Shown: positions 40,490-49,785, numbered from the stretch's first letter. The stretch is 64,000 nt of DNA from Actinobacillus indolicus (GCF_901764975.1 NZ_CABFKH010000004.1:1-64000), one strand, 5' to 3'. Notes: generated by a model from the sequence alone, not told the origin. Program-made: numbers and translations.

Positions 40490-41968
40490 TCAAATATGAG
40501 CAAGAAAGTCTTGTACATATTGAATTTTTTGCTGTTCGTCTAAGGCGTTAAACATCGTTTTATTTTCCTGAATATGCTCAATTAATGGAAAATACTCTTC
40601 ACTGACTTTACGTTTATCCAACCGACTGGCAAGGTTTTCTTCAGAACTTCGCCCTAATAATTTAGAAATTAAGTAGTAGGGAGATTTGAGTTTAAAAAGC
40701 AACTCATCTTCGCTGGAAAATACCATAAACCCTTCATGCTTAACCTTAGACAATTCAGCTTTTAACTCCGCAAAGGTCATCGTTGACAATGTTAATGGGC
40801 GTTTGAGTTGGTACTGCAACGCAATTTCATCTAACCATTGCTCACTATATTGTTCACCCGTTTTCACATCAACACAGCCAATTAACGTTTCTCCCAAGGT
40901 TTCCTTAATAATATGCGGATCACTTTCATCACAAACTTCAAATAAAAACGTTTTATTTGGATAGGCTTTAAATAAAAGCTCATGTTTAGCACAATGTTTT
41001 TCAACTAATTTCGCAAAGTCACTATCTAAACTGCCTGTTGTCGAAAAAATTACTTTTCGATCAAACTCTGCTTGATAGCTCGGATGAGCTTCAGGCAATT
41101 CAACATAAGTACAACAACCTAAAAAACCATTGACCTTAACCACCGCTTTCACTTGAGTATCATCACCCAAACGCAAAGGAAATTTACTATTCCGCTCTTT
41201 TCGTTCCGAATAGTTAAAACATTTTTTAAACGGACGCACAATAAAATGACCATAAGCATCCATCACCAAGCCACGCATCTCTAACAACGCTAAATCCCAT
41301 TGATTGTTATAAAAGGTTTCACGGCTATATTTAAGCACCGTCAATTCAGGATATAAGCGAGATGTTTTGGCGGTAAATGTTTTCTTTGAACGCATAAATT
41401 GCAAATAATCTAACGTGACATAGCTATTGTATTGCTCATTTTTAGGCAAATTTTTCGCTGAAAAGGCACGCATTTTATCAATAATACGTTTATCTTCTTC
41501 CATCATCGGCTGAACAGCAGGCACTAAAATCTCTTCTGCGATAGGACGCTGGCAAATTTCAATGAACATAGAATAAACTTGGATTTTATCCACATTATGC
41601 ACATTCGGGAAAAAATTTTGCATTCGGTACACTTCGCTTTGCATATCTTGCTTTTTGGCTTTATTAATAAAACCACGGATAACATTCGCTTTTGCACCCA
41701 CATTGCTAATCACAATAAGCACATCCACATCTTGATGATTTTTTGCAAACTGAAATGCCTCTTGAAGTGCTTGTTCAGCCTGTTGTTTTGCCTGTTTAAA
41801 ATGAAAAGGTGTCCAATGATACTGCCCATCTTTGATAAGATATTTATCATTTTCAATGTGATAAATATAAGCATCTGGATATTCCACTTTAAATTCATTC
41901 ATTTTTTGTTGAGCAAAAGTCGATTTCCCAGAGCCTGAATGGCCTCTAATGATTATGAGTTTTTGCAT
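40490..41968 (-). CDS. Fused polynucleotide kinase-RNA ligase (T4 Rnl1-like)
   Basis: The 492-residue protein has two parts. Residues 1-170 form a P-loop kinase (GHSGSGKST, residues 9-17) with an Asp (D41 in IENDKYL) where T4-type 5' kinases have the catalytic base. Residues 180-490 are an ATP-dependent RNA ligase. An upstream RGLVMD...RPFKKCFNYSE block resembles T4 Rnl1. Nucleotidyl lysine K278 is in motif I (KVNG), motif III is FLFEVCD (341-347), motif IV HEGFMVF (411-417) and motif V FKLKS (425-429). It can phosphorylate 5'-OH ends and seal breaks in RNA, perhaps tRNA. It starts 16 nt after the AAA+ gene. Confidence 0.85.
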   Translation of the reverse strand: MQKLIIIRGHSGSGKSTFAQQKMNEFKVEYPDAYIYHIENDKYLIKDGQYHWTPFHFKQAKQQAEQALQEAFQFAKNHQDVDVLIVISNVGAKANVIRGFINKAKKQDMQSEVYRMQNFFPNVHNVDKIQVYSMFIEICQRPIAEEILVPAVQPMMEEDKRIIDKMRAFSAKNLPKNEQYNSYVTLDYLQFMRSKKTFTAKTSRLYPELTVLKYSRETFYNNQWDLALLEMRGLVMDAYGHFIVRPFKKCFNYSERKERNSKFPLRLGDDTQVKAVVKVNGFLGCCTYVELPEAHPSYQAEFDRKVIFSTTGSLDSDFAKLVEKHCAKHELLFKAYPNKTFLFEVCDESDPHIIKETLGETLIGCVDVKTGEQYSEQWLDEIALQYQLKRPLTLSTMTFAELKAELSKVKHEGFMVFSSEDELLFKLKSPYYLISKLLGRSSEENLASRLDKRKVSEEYFPLIEHIQENKTMFNALDEQQKIQYVQDFLAHI

Positions 41969-41984
41969 AATTATTCCTCACTTT

Positions 41985-44042
41985 TCAAAACCCAATTCGT
42001 CTTGCCACTTTCCCTTGTTTAATCTCACACTCCGCCTTAATCGCCTTTAACCACTCATCAAGATTATCAAACGGCGCAAAACGGTGTCTGCGGGAGACTG
42101 CGGCAAAATCACCGGGAGTCAAATTTCTTAATTGAGCAATGCAATCTTGTTCAACATCAGTTAAATCAGACAAGCTCAATTTATTGACTTGTTCTTGAGC
42201 AAATTTAACCGCTTGCTCTGGCTTGAGATAATCAAAATGCAATTTGAGATCAAAACGGCGTAAAGCAGCAGGATCAAGCCCATCCATTAAATTTGTTGAA
42301 ACCACCAATAATCCTTCAAATTTCTCAATTTGAGTGAGCATTTCATTGACTTGACTATGTTCCCAACTACGTTGCCCACTTTCACGAGCAAACAAGAAAG
42401 TATCCACTTCATCAAAGACCAACACCATATTATTTTCTTTGGCTTGTGCAAAGGCTTGAGCAATCTTTTTCTCTGTTCCACCTACATATTTATCCAACAA
42501 ATCTGAACCTTGGCAAATCAATACTGACATTCCCAACTCTTGCCCCAACCAATTCGCCCAAGCTGTTTTGCCCGTTCCCGGTGGACCATAACAACAAATT
42601 CTGCCCCGTTTAGTCCGCTTCAACCCTTCAGTAATTTTATGAATATCATCATTGCAAGCGACCCAATCTAAGTTGTAGCTAATTTTCCCTTCCACAAGCG
42701 GTTCGATTTTCTTAAAACCTTGCGATTTCAACATTTGATTAAACCAATTTAACGTTTTTTCGGCAAAATCCTCTTGAGAACAATCAGAATACACCTGTTT
42801 CATCACCGTCAAGCCACGCGTAATTATCGCAGGCGACAAGGCTTTTACTTGTGAAAAATGGCGAATGTAATCGTGAGATAACTGTTCATTGACAATAGAA
42901 CGAATTAACTTTTCTTTATGACTAAATGGCAAATCAGGCATTTCGAACACAAGATCAAAACGGCGTAAATAAGCGTTATCAATACAACTGACCGAATTTG
43001 ACAGCCAGATCATCGGTACATCATTATTTTCCAAAAACTGATTAACCCACGCCTTGTTCTCCTGTGCCACAGAGCGTTCCATAAAACTGCAGGCAAACAC
43101 ATCTTCGATTTCATCAAAAATAATGACCGCACTTTTATCTCGCAATAAACGTTGAGCTAAACGGCAATTTTCTAACCGTCTTTTTCCACCAAGTACATCA
43201 TCATCTTCATCCATATATGCCATCGTATAACTTGATACATTCAATGCTTCGCTCAATAACCCTGCAAGCTCGGTTTTCCCTGTTCCTGGCGAACCATAAA
43301 TTAAAATGTTAGTCCCTTTTTTAGCGTTATCAATGCTAAATTTCAAATGAGAAAGCATTAATTCATAGGTTGATTTAATATGCTCAAAGTGAGAAAGAGA
43401 AAGGCTCGGCTTTGCAGTCGGTAAAGTGCAACGAGCCAATAACATCTCTTCCGTTAAAGGTTGAGTTAAAAAGTCGTCAAAGTCTAATGTATCTCCCCAC
43501 CCCAAATACTCTTCTAATCGATCAGGGCTATGAGAAAACTCCATTAATCCATAAGCAAATAATTTCTGTTTTTTGCTGAAAACCTTTCTTACATCATCTT
43601 TACTCAACGATAAAATATCCGCAACAATTTCAATAGCTTGGCTTAAATTGATATGCGGAAGATAACACATCAAATCTTTCATCTGTTTTTCTGCTCTCAA
43701 GTGGAAAACAAAACGAAATATGCTCTTTTCTGCTTCATTTAACTCTACAATCTCACTTAATTTTTCAATATTTTGATATGCCATTTTCCAACGTTCAGAC
43801 ACATCTTCGGAAAAATTCGTTTCCTTATAACGAGCCTGTAAAAGCTCTTTTACAACTGCTCCTACATTGTCGATATTTTCCATTTCTGGAGGTAAGCCTA
43901 ATGCCATGGCAATATTATCATCTCGCCAACCATTCTCTCTAAAAATTTCAGGAAAGCCTTTATGCTCAAATAAGAGTTTCAACATTAAATGTTCTGTATA
44001 AGCTGAAACCGTAGGTGGGTTTAATTGATATTGATTGCTCAT
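41985..44042 (-). CDS. Tandem AAA+ ATPase of the RNA-repair operon
   Basis: This 685-residue protein has an N-terminal helical region (1-220) and two classical AAA+ modules. Module 1 has Walker A GSPGTGKT (250-257), Walker B VIIFDE (306-311) and sensor N349. Module 2 has Walker A GPPGTGKT (486-493), Walker B LVFDE (541-545), sensor N584 and R595. Both sites look active. It is probably a hexameric remodeller of protein or ribonucleoprotein substrates that feeds the ligase encoded next. It is the first gene of its unit and has a WYL-type box 45 nt upstream. A USS-like core lies at 42694. Confidence 0.8.
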   Translation of the reverse strand: MSNQYQLNPPTVSAYTEHLMLKLLFEHKGFPEIFRENGWRDDNIAMALGLPPEMENIDNVGAVVKELLQARYKETNFSEDVSERWKMAYQNIEKLSEIVELNEAEKSIFRFVFHLRAEKQMKDLMCYLPHINLSQAIEIVADILSLSKDDVRKVFSKKQKLFAYGLMEFSHSPDRLEEYLGWGDTLDFDDFLTQPLTEEMLLARCTLPTAKPSLSLSHFEHIKSTYELMLSHLKFSIDNAKKGTNILIYGSPGTGKTELAGLLSEALNVSSYTMAYMDEDDDVLGGKRRLENCRLAQRLLRDKSAVIIFDEIEDVFACSFMERSVAQENKAWVNQFLENNDVPMIWLSNSVSCIDNAYLRRFDLVFEMPDLPFSHKEKLIRSIVNEQLSHDYIRHFSQVKALSPAIITRGLTVMKQVYSDCSQEDFAEKTLNWFNQMLKSQGFKKIEPLVEGKISYNLDWVACNDDIHKITEGLKRTKRGRICCYGPPGTGKTAWANWLGQELGMSVLICQGSDLLDKYVGGTEKKIAQAFAQAKENNMVLVFDEVDTFLFARESGQRSWEHSQVNEMLTQIEKFEGLLVVSTNLMDGLDPAALRRFDLKLHFDYLKPEQAVKFAQEQVNKLSLSDLTDVEQDCIAQLRNLTPGDFAAVSRRHRFAPFDNLDEWLKAIKAECEIKQGKVARRIGF

Positions 44043-44073
44043 AAAACTATCTCCTATCCTATGTTACAAGAGA

Positions 44074-44106
44074 ATTTTAAGGAGTTGTGCGACAAGATGT
44101 GTCGCA
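44074..44106 (-). promoter_or_regulatory. WYL-box promoter 1 (RNA-repair operon)
   Basis: The palindrome TGCGACA-AGATG-TGTCGCA (44088-44106) has perfect 7-bp arms. On the minus strand exactly 8 nt separate it from -10 TAAAAT (44074-44079), which drives the AAA+ / ligase / phosphoesterase unit. Confidence 0.75.
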
Positions 44107-44175
44107 TAGATTTACGGCATAAATCAAAGGTGACTAGGTGTAATCTGGGGCTAGTATAATAGACCAAGAAAAATT

Positions 44176-44209
44176 AAGAAGTTTTTGTAAAAATTTACAA
44201 AAACCTCTT
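44176..44209 (-). terminator. Terminator after the first PD-(D/E)XK gene
   Basis: An 11-bp perfect stem (gtttttgtaaa / tttacaaaaac) is extended by aagaa/ctctt and followed by a T-rich tail on the minus strand. It separates the upstream operon from WYL-box promoter 1. Confidence 0.75.
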
Positions 44210-44222
44210 AAAATTTTAATAA

Positions 44223-45422
44223 TTACTCTTCAAATAATTCAATATTATTTTCAATAACATCAATAAATGGTTCTAAATAATTAAAGAGTTGTTCTGCTAA
44301 CTCCCCCGTTGGTATTCGACATAATACATTCGCATTCCAATTCCTTAAATCATTATCAAAATACTTCCACATTAGCCACGTAGGTGTTGTTTTAAAGCCA
44401 TTATAAAGATGAGAGAAAATATTTTGCAACTTATCGTAGTGTTCATTATTTATTTTATCTTTATGGGCATAAACACCATAATAACAATCATTTAACCATT
44501 GCGACTCAAATTCAATCCCCACACTATATTTACTAGACTTTATATTAAAATAAATACCAAAATATCTATTAGTAAAATGGTTTGTTTTCAAAATAGCCCA
44601 TCCTTTGTCTACTAACTTTGGATATTTACTATGTATCTTATCTCTCAACTGTTCTTCCAACATATCTAGTAATCTTTGATATAACTCTTGAGATGAATCA
44701 ATTACCGTTAAAGCTGAATTTAATAATTCATTATTATCGATAATTTTTGAAATTAACTCATTTGATTCAGTATTGATATTCATAATATCCTCTCTTAAAA
44801 ATCGTTTAAAATCAGAACAAAAACTAATGATGCTTGGTGCTAAAGGTACTGTTTGATCTAACCAATCAACAAGCCATCTTGCTGATAAACATTCGGCTTT
44901 ACCTTGCTCTACTAGGGATTGCCATACACTCTCATCAATCGAGAATGATGTTGGACTTTGTTCATAAATAGGAAGGTAAATCAAAAAATAAGGCACGCTA
45001 TATTTTAAAAGATCATCACAGTAATCACCTAATTGATTCGGTTGATCACTTGCTCCCTTTAGCTTATTTTCAATAGAAATAACCCAAGTTCTCTTTTGAT
45101 CTAGATATCCTTCAATAAAAATATCGTGTCTTCTACTTTCTGGTGTTAATTTTTCTACTGTTACTACTACTCTGTTATAGGATAAAAAGTGAAACAAGCC
45201 TAATTTTTTCAAAAATGAATTTAAGAAAATATCACCTTGACCGTGACTTTGTTTAGGATCTAACAAAAACGCAATAATCCCAGAAAGTCCATTTTCATCT
45301 GTTCGCATAAATCTAAATGGATTAAATGCATTTGCGTTATAAAGTGCAGTTCTCTCATTTTCACGTTTATAGTGTTCTATAATCTCACTGATTTTCTTTA
45401 AACTATGAAATACATCGCTCAT
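44223..45422 (-). CDS. PD-(D/E)XK nuclease family protein A
   Basis: The 399-residue protein has the PDDEXK_4-type catalytic core: D100 in RRHDIFI, E118 and K120 in SIENKLKG, followed by the Q-x3-Y element (Q130, Y134). An N-terminal block (RTDENGLSGIIAFLLDP, 40-56) is shared with the paralogue at 52513-53697. The C-terminal half is unassigned. The third ATG of the frame (45422) is used because AGGAG precedes it and it lies 11 nt after the upstream stop. The DNA is very AT-rich. The substrate (DNA or RNA) is unknown. Confidence 0.75.
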   Translation of the reverse strand: MSDVFHSLKKISEIIEHYKRENERTALYNANAFNPFRFMRTDENGLSGIIAFLLDPKQSHGQGDIFLNSFLKKLGLFHFLSYNRVVVTVEKLTPESRRHDIFIEGYLDQKRTWVISIENKLKGASDQPNQLGDYCDDLLKYSVPYFLIYLPIYEQSPTSFSIDESVWQSLVEQGKAECLSARWLVDWLDQTVPLAPSIISFCSDFKRFLREDIMNINTESNELISKIIDNNELLNSALTVIDSSQELYQRLLDMLEEQLRDKIHSKYPKLVDKGWAILKTNHFTNRYFGIYFNIKSSKYSVGIEFESQWLNDCYYGVYAHKDKINNEHYDKLQNIFSHLYNGFKTTPTWLMWKYFDNDLRNWNANVLCRIPTGELAEQLFNYLEPFIDVIENNIELFEE

Positions 45423-45433
45423 ATATTCTCCTA

Positions 45434-46078
45434 TCATTTTATTTTGCAAATATCAATCAACCTTATTGCTCTTTTATACCCTAGTCCATACTTCCGTTGT
45501 ACCCAAGAAATTTTTATATCTTTCTCTACTAACATATCCTGAGAAATAAGAACTTTCAATTCTTCATCTGTATAACAAGCATCACCATACCACTGTTCCC
45601 ATCCCGATTTTCTTAATTTCTCATTCTGAAATTGAGTATTTTCATTTTCTAAAAAAGCGTGATGCACTCCATCTTTTACCCAATATTGCAACCTAATAAA
45701 AAAATTATACTTTTTCAAAAAATTAATTGCAATATTAATTTGATGTTCCACTAATAAACTTTCCATATCCTTATAATACTTATTTTCCACATCACACTCA
45801 CAAAAATAACCTTTTTCTGTTTTTCTAATATAACAATCTTCATTTAATAGATGATCGAAACATTTTCCATAAATTTTATGTTCAAATTCACAAGCTAAGC
45901 TCATTTCAAAGTGAAATTTAGAATGTTGAATAAATACTAAAGAAAGTGGTGAACTCCAATAGATTGAACGAATTTCTACACAATTATATTTAAAGGAAGC
46001 AATAAGCCCCCATTCTTTACAAGCGGGATGATTTAGCAATTTTTCTGCAATCATTTTTTGAAAATAAAATTTAGCCAT
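45434..46078 (-). CDS. Hypothetical protein with FtsK-gamma-like C-terminal winged helix
   Basis: In this 214-residue protein the first 165 residues are not recognised and are rich in aromatic residues. The last 45 (DEELKVLISQDMLVEKDI, then ISWVQRKYGLGYKRAIRLID) closely follow the FtsK gamma domain, a winged helix that reads octameric DNA motifs. No ATPase motor is present. It lies 1 nt downstream of the beta-helix gene and 11 nt upstream of nuclease A. It could guide its neighbours to a DNA or RNA sequence; that is inference. Confidence 0.55.
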   Translation of the reverse strand: MAKFYFQKMIAEKLLNHPACKEWGLIASFKYNCVEIRSIYWSSPLSLVFIQHSKFHFEMSLACEFEHKIYGKCFDHLLNEDCYIRKTEKGYFCECDVENKYYKDMESLLVEHQINIAINFLKKYNFFIRLQYWVKDGVHHAFLENENTQFQNEKLRKSGWEQWYGDACYTDEELKVLISQDMLVEKDIKISWVQRKYGLGYKRAIRLIDICKIK

Positions 46079-46079
46079 T

Positions 46080-47189
46080 TTACATCTTCCTGTTTTTAAT
46101 CAAACTTAATAAATCCTCTAATGTTTCTATATTTAGTTTCATCTCATTAATAAAATATTCTGCTTCATATTCCATTTTGTGACTCTTAAGTTCAAACTTA
46201 ATTTCAATGTTTTGATCTGTTTTATAAAAATGAGTGGCACAAGATTTAGGATAGTGTAACAATGTATGCATACCAATATTTGTGACACTCATTATCTTTT
46301 CTTTCTGCCTACATTGTTTTATTACATCAATAAAAAACTGATATTCTTCGATTGCTTTATGACTATTCGCAATAAATTGCTCTGCATTAAAAGCTTTACC
46401 TGCATATCGAAATTTAAAACCATCTTCTGTGCTAAATATTGTTAATCCTGTTTCAAATAAACCAAAATTTTCAATATAAATAAAATCAGATTGAGATTGA
46501 ATAAACGCATCATCAGACAATGCAACATTTCCACAAACATCAATTACACGCCCAATAACCCTTGCATTCCCTGAAATTTTTGCTTTTTCTCTAATCGTAG
46601 CATCACAAATAACGGCGTTATCCCAAATATGCACATCATCTTGAATAGTCGCTTTTCCAAAAATACGAGCTTTACCACTCACATTCGCCTGATTTTTAAT
46701 AAGAGCATGATCAAAAATTTCACATTCGCCACCTACTTTTGCAAAGCTCTCAATTTCAGCATTCCCATAAATTTTAGCCGAGCCGACAACACTGACAGCT
46801 TTTGTAATCACTGCAAATTCAAAAACTTGAGCATCATCACCAACAATTTCGCAGTTCATAATAAATGCATTGCCATACACTTTGGCATTATCTGTCACTT
46901 TAGAGCTACCCACTATCTGTGCATTATCAAATACTTGTGCATTGCCCGAAATGACCGACGAACCACTGACATAAGCATTTCCTGATACTGAAGCATTGCC
47001 CATCACTTTGCTTCTCTTCATTAACCAACAAGAGCCTTGTTGTGATAAGTTTCGTTCACTTTCCACATATCCGCCAAGTTCCCCTGCTTGAATATACCAT
47101 TGATCTGCTTGGAAATTTTTTACTGCTTGAATTTGAAAAAGTCTTCTTCCTTCATACTCAATCACATTTTCTGTTAGTCGATATTTCAT
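46080..47189 (-). CDS. Left-handed beta-helix (hexapeptide-repeat) protein
   Basis: The 369-residue protein has an N-terminal segment (QAGELGGYVESERNLSQQG, about 35-53) seen in phage and YdcK-like proteins. More than twenty imperfect hexad repeats of the GNAxVxG kind follow (about 60-230) and predict a left-handed parallel beta-helix. The C-terminal 120 residues are of unknown fold. Acyltransferase catalytic histidines are not evident, so it may be a scaffold. It is within the operon of sirtuins and nuclease A, 58 nt after the first sirtuin gene. Confidence 0.6.
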   Translation of the reverse strand: MKYRLTENVIEYEGRRLFQIQAVKNFQADQWYIQAGELGGYVESERNLSQQGSCWLMKRSKVMGNASVSGNAYVSGSSVISGNAQVFDNAQIVGSSKVTDNAKVYGNAFIMNCEIVGDDAQVFEFAVITKAVSVVGSAKIYGNAEIESFAKVGGECEIFDHALIKNQANVSGKARIFGKATIQDDVHIWDNAVICDATIREKAKISGNARVIGRVIDVCGNVALSDDAFIQSQSDFIYIENFGLFETGLTIFSTEDGFKFRYAGKAFNAEQFIANSHKAIEEYQFFIDVIKQCRQKEKIMSVTNIGMHTLLHYPKSCATHFYKTDQNIEIKFELKSHKMEYEAEYFINEMKLNIETLEDLLSLIKNRKM

Positions 47190-47247
47190 CTCTTTTCCTT
47201 AATGTAAGCGGTCTGATTGTGTAATTTTTTTTACAAATGACCTCCTA

Positions 47248-48084
47248 CTATTTCCCTATGGTTTCATCAATCATCCTCAACGCTTCCAACGCTCCCATTT
47301 TTAAGCCAATATGGTGTGCTTGAAATACATTTGGAAAATCAGGGTTAATCCGAATAAGTGGGGCATTTTTCAAGCTGGCAATACGGTTAGAAAAGTCACG
47401 CACTGTTGGAATAGCCGTTCCAGCGCCAATTTCGATAACCACTAATTTTTGGGGTTTAGGTAGCCAAAATTCGTGAAAATACATATTTTGCCAATCGCAA
47501 GGCTTGCTGATCCAATCATAATCATCAAACATCAAAATCCACGCTCTAGCCAAGCCTTGACAATGTGGGCAAGTCGGTAGCTCATTCGTTAATAAGCCGG
47601 TTTCTTCATCAATTTCAGGAAGAAATTCCGTGGCAAGCCAAATATCGTCACGACATTTTTTCAAGCATTGCATCATATGAATAGAGCCGTGACATTCTTG
47701 CACCCGATTAGGCAGAAACCCTGCTTTTTGGAATTGCTCATCAACATTGCTGGTAAAAATATAAGCACCAAGCGGTGACTTATCCGCCCATTTTTTCAAA
47801 ATCTGAAAACCTTGATGTGGCGTAGTTTCTCGATACTGCTTTAAACGCATACTATAAAAGCCCCAAGCAAGACGTGGATTTTCAATAAATAGTCGTGGCG
47901 TTGCCAAGGCTTCAAAGGTAATGTTACGTTTCTCAAACATCGGATAAGCTCGCCAAAAGCCGTTTTTTCCACGAAAATCGGGCAGACCGCTATCCACGCC
48001 TATTCCAGCCCCTGCGGTAATTAATAAGCTATCGGCAGTTTGAATTAATTCTGCACAACGTTTGATCTGTTCTGAAATTGTCAT
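47248..48084 (-). CDS. SIR2-family NAD-dependent protein, copy A
   Basis: In this 278-residue sirtuin the NAD-binding GAGIGVDSGLPDFR spans 25-38. TSNVD (111-115) stands for the usual TQNID, H132 in ECHGS is the catalytic base, and the zinc cysteines are C140, C144, C172 and C175. It is tandem with and clearly paralogous to the next gene. The insertion around 150-170 and the TSN variant set both apart from CobB. Deacylase, ADP-ribosyltransferase or NADase activity cannot be decided. Confidence 0.8.
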   Translation of the reverse strand: MTISEQIKRCAELIQTADSLLITAGAGIGVDSGLPDFRGKNGFWRAYPMFEKRNITFEALATPRLFIENPRLAWGFYSMRLKQYRETTPHQGFQILKKWADKSPLGAYIFTSNVDEQFQKAGFLPNRVQECHGSIHMMQCLKKCRDDIWLATEFLPEIDEETGLLTNELPTCPHCQGLARAWILMFDDYDWISKPCDWQNMYFHEFWLPKPQKLVVIEIGAGTAIPTVRDFSNRIASLKNAPLIRINPDFPNVFQAHHIGLKMGALEALRMIDETIGK

Positions 48085-48110
48085 TTGGGCTACCTTTGCA
48101 AAAGTTAGGG

Positions 48111-48947
48111 TTAATCTGACCGCTTGTTTAGTTGCTCATCAATCGCCACTAATGCATCCAATGCCTTCATTTCCAAACTTAAAAAATGCATTTTCGGAAC
48201 ACCTGCATCAAGGGGATTAATACGAATAAAGCCACCTTTTTTCTGTTTTGCCGTCAGTTCTGAGAACCGCCGAACCGTTGGGATCGCCTTACCTGCCCCC
48301 AATTCAATCACCACTAATCGTTCCACTTGTTTTAGCCATTTTTGTAACGCTTCCAGTTTGGTTTCGTAGAAATGATCGCAATAAAGATAGTCGTCAAACA
48401 TCATCACATTTTGACGAGCCATACCGTGACAATCAGGGCAAGTTGGCTTTTCACTTAAAAGTAAACATTTTTCATTATCCACTTCAGGCTGAAAATCATC
48501 TGAACGCCACGTTTTATCTTGGCAGTTGTAAAAACATTGCATTCGGTGCAAAGAACCGTGCACTTCATAAATCCGTTCGTCATCAAATCCGGCTTGCTGA
48601 AAATGCCCATCCACGTTGCTAGTAAACACAAAATAACCGTGTTCCATCTGCTCTGCCCATCGTTTTAAAATGTGATAGCCTTGATGAGCCGGCGTTTCTC
48701 GATAACTTTTCAGACGATGAGCAAAAAACCAATAGGCAAGTTCGGGCTGTTCAAGATAGATCTTAGGTGTCGCAATCTCGCTAAAAGACAATCCGAATTT
48801 CTCAAGTGGCGGATAGGCATTCCACAATCCGCCTACACTGCGAAAATCAGGCAGACCACTGTCCACACTCATTCCAGCTCCGGCAGTAATCAAAATACCA
48901 TTCGCTCTGCGAATAAGTTCAACGGCGTAATTAAGATCATTTTTCAT
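48111..48947 (-). CDS. SIR2-family NAD-dependent protein, copy B
   Basis: This 278-residue paralogue of the preceding sirtuin has GAGMSVDSGLPDFR at 23-36, TSNVD at 109-113 and H130 in EVHGS. The zinc cysteines are C138, C142, C170 and C173. It overlaps the upstream gene by 11 nt. A USS core (48118-48127) sits at its 3' end. Tandem duplication followed by divergence is the simplest history. Confidence 0.8.
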   Translation of the reverse strand: MKNDLNYAVELIRRANGILITAGAGMSVDSGLPDFRSVGGLWNAYPPLEKFGLSFSEIATPKIYLEQPELAYWFFAHRLKSYRETPAHQGYHILKRWAEQMEHGYFVFTSNVDGHFQQAGFDDERIYEVHGSLHRMQCFYNCQDKTWRSDDFQPEVDNEKCLLLSEKPTCPDCHGMARQNVMMFDDYLYCDHFYETKLEALQKWLKQVERLVVIELGAGKAIPTVRRFSELTAKQKKGGFIRINPLDAGVPKMHFLSLEMKALDALVAIDEQLNKRSD

Positions 48948-49698
48948 AACTAAATATTTCTCCTCTTTCCATTTTGCGTAAATGGCTATTTATCATAGTA
49001 TCTCTCGCCCAAGCACCCATAATATTGACTGGGGGCGGTACAACTATTTTTTGACAAGAAATTACCGCTTGAAATGTCTGCTCGCTAAGTTGATTAAAAT
49101 AATCATAAATCGTTTGTTTGTTTATTGGTGAAATGAGATATTTTTCATTAAAGTAATTTGCAAGTTTTGGAATATATTGCTGAAGATTTTGTCCTGAAAT
49201 CAAATAAATGGCTTTTGAATTATTTTCACCATAAGTAATATCAATACGTTTTATTTCCCATTGATATTTACTGGCAAAAAGTTTAAGCGTTCTAATTTTT
49301 TGTTCACAATGAAGATGAATAAATGCATTTTCCATCTCATTTTGTTCAACTAAATAAATAAGGTGTTCTAAAAATAATGGAATATGAATTAATTCTTCTG
49401 GCACATATTCTTGACTGACATCTAACTGACTAAGCCAAGTTTTCATAGCGGTAGGATCAGGCAAACTTTTTACCAATGAAAGTAACGGATTAAGTAAAGC
49501 AACCGCTTCTTTTGCCTCTTTTCTGGCTAAGTTCTGTTTTAAAATATAATAATGAAAAGGGGGATCATAAAAATCAGGATATGTGCCTTTCGCTTGAAGC
49601 ATCACAGAGAAATGTTTGCCATATCCAACTTTAGCAATCTGTTCAGGCTGTTTAGGATCGATAAGCACATACACATAAAAATTTGATTTTGTTTCCAT
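48937..49698 (-). CDS. Hypothetical protein with possible GIY-YIG-like N-terminus
   Basis: In this 253-residue protein, residues 6-60 (FYVYVLIDP, then AKVGYGK) have the spacing of the GIY-YIG fold, with YVYVL and KVGYG in place of GIY and YIG, followed by a helical segment like T5orf172 domains. The rest is unrecognised and ends in a basic stretch (NSHLRKMERGE). It is the first gene of the unit leading to the sirtuins and is preceded by WYL-box promoter 2. A nuclease role is a weak suggestion. Confidence 0.45.
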   Translation of the reverse strand: METKSNFYVYVLIDPKQPEQIAKVGYGKHFSVMLQAKGTYPDFYDPPFHYYILKQNLARKEAKEAVALLNPLLSLVKSLPDPTAMKTWLSQLDVSQEYVPEELIHIPLFLEHLIYLVEQNEMENAFIHLHCEQKIRTLKLFASKYQWEIKRIDITYGENNSKAIYLISGQNLQQYIPKLANYFNEKYLISPINKQTIYDYFNQLSEQTFQAVISCQKIVVPPPVNIMGAWARDTMINSHLRKMERGEIFSYEK

Positions 49699-49728
49699 AT
49701 ATCACCTCGTATTTATCTTACGGAAGTC

Positions 49729-49761
49729 ATTATATGGATAGGTGCGACAAGATGTGTCGTA
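49729..49761 (-). promoter_or_regulatory. WYL-box promoter 2 (sirtuin / beta-helix / nuclease A operon)
   Basis: TGCGACA-AGATG-TGTCGTA (49743-49761) has one arm mismatch. It is followed on the minus strand by 8 nt and a perfect -10 TATAAT (49729-49734), 44 nt before the first start codon. Confidence 0.75.
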
Positions 49762-49785
49762 GTAAGTTATAGATAAGAATTAAAC

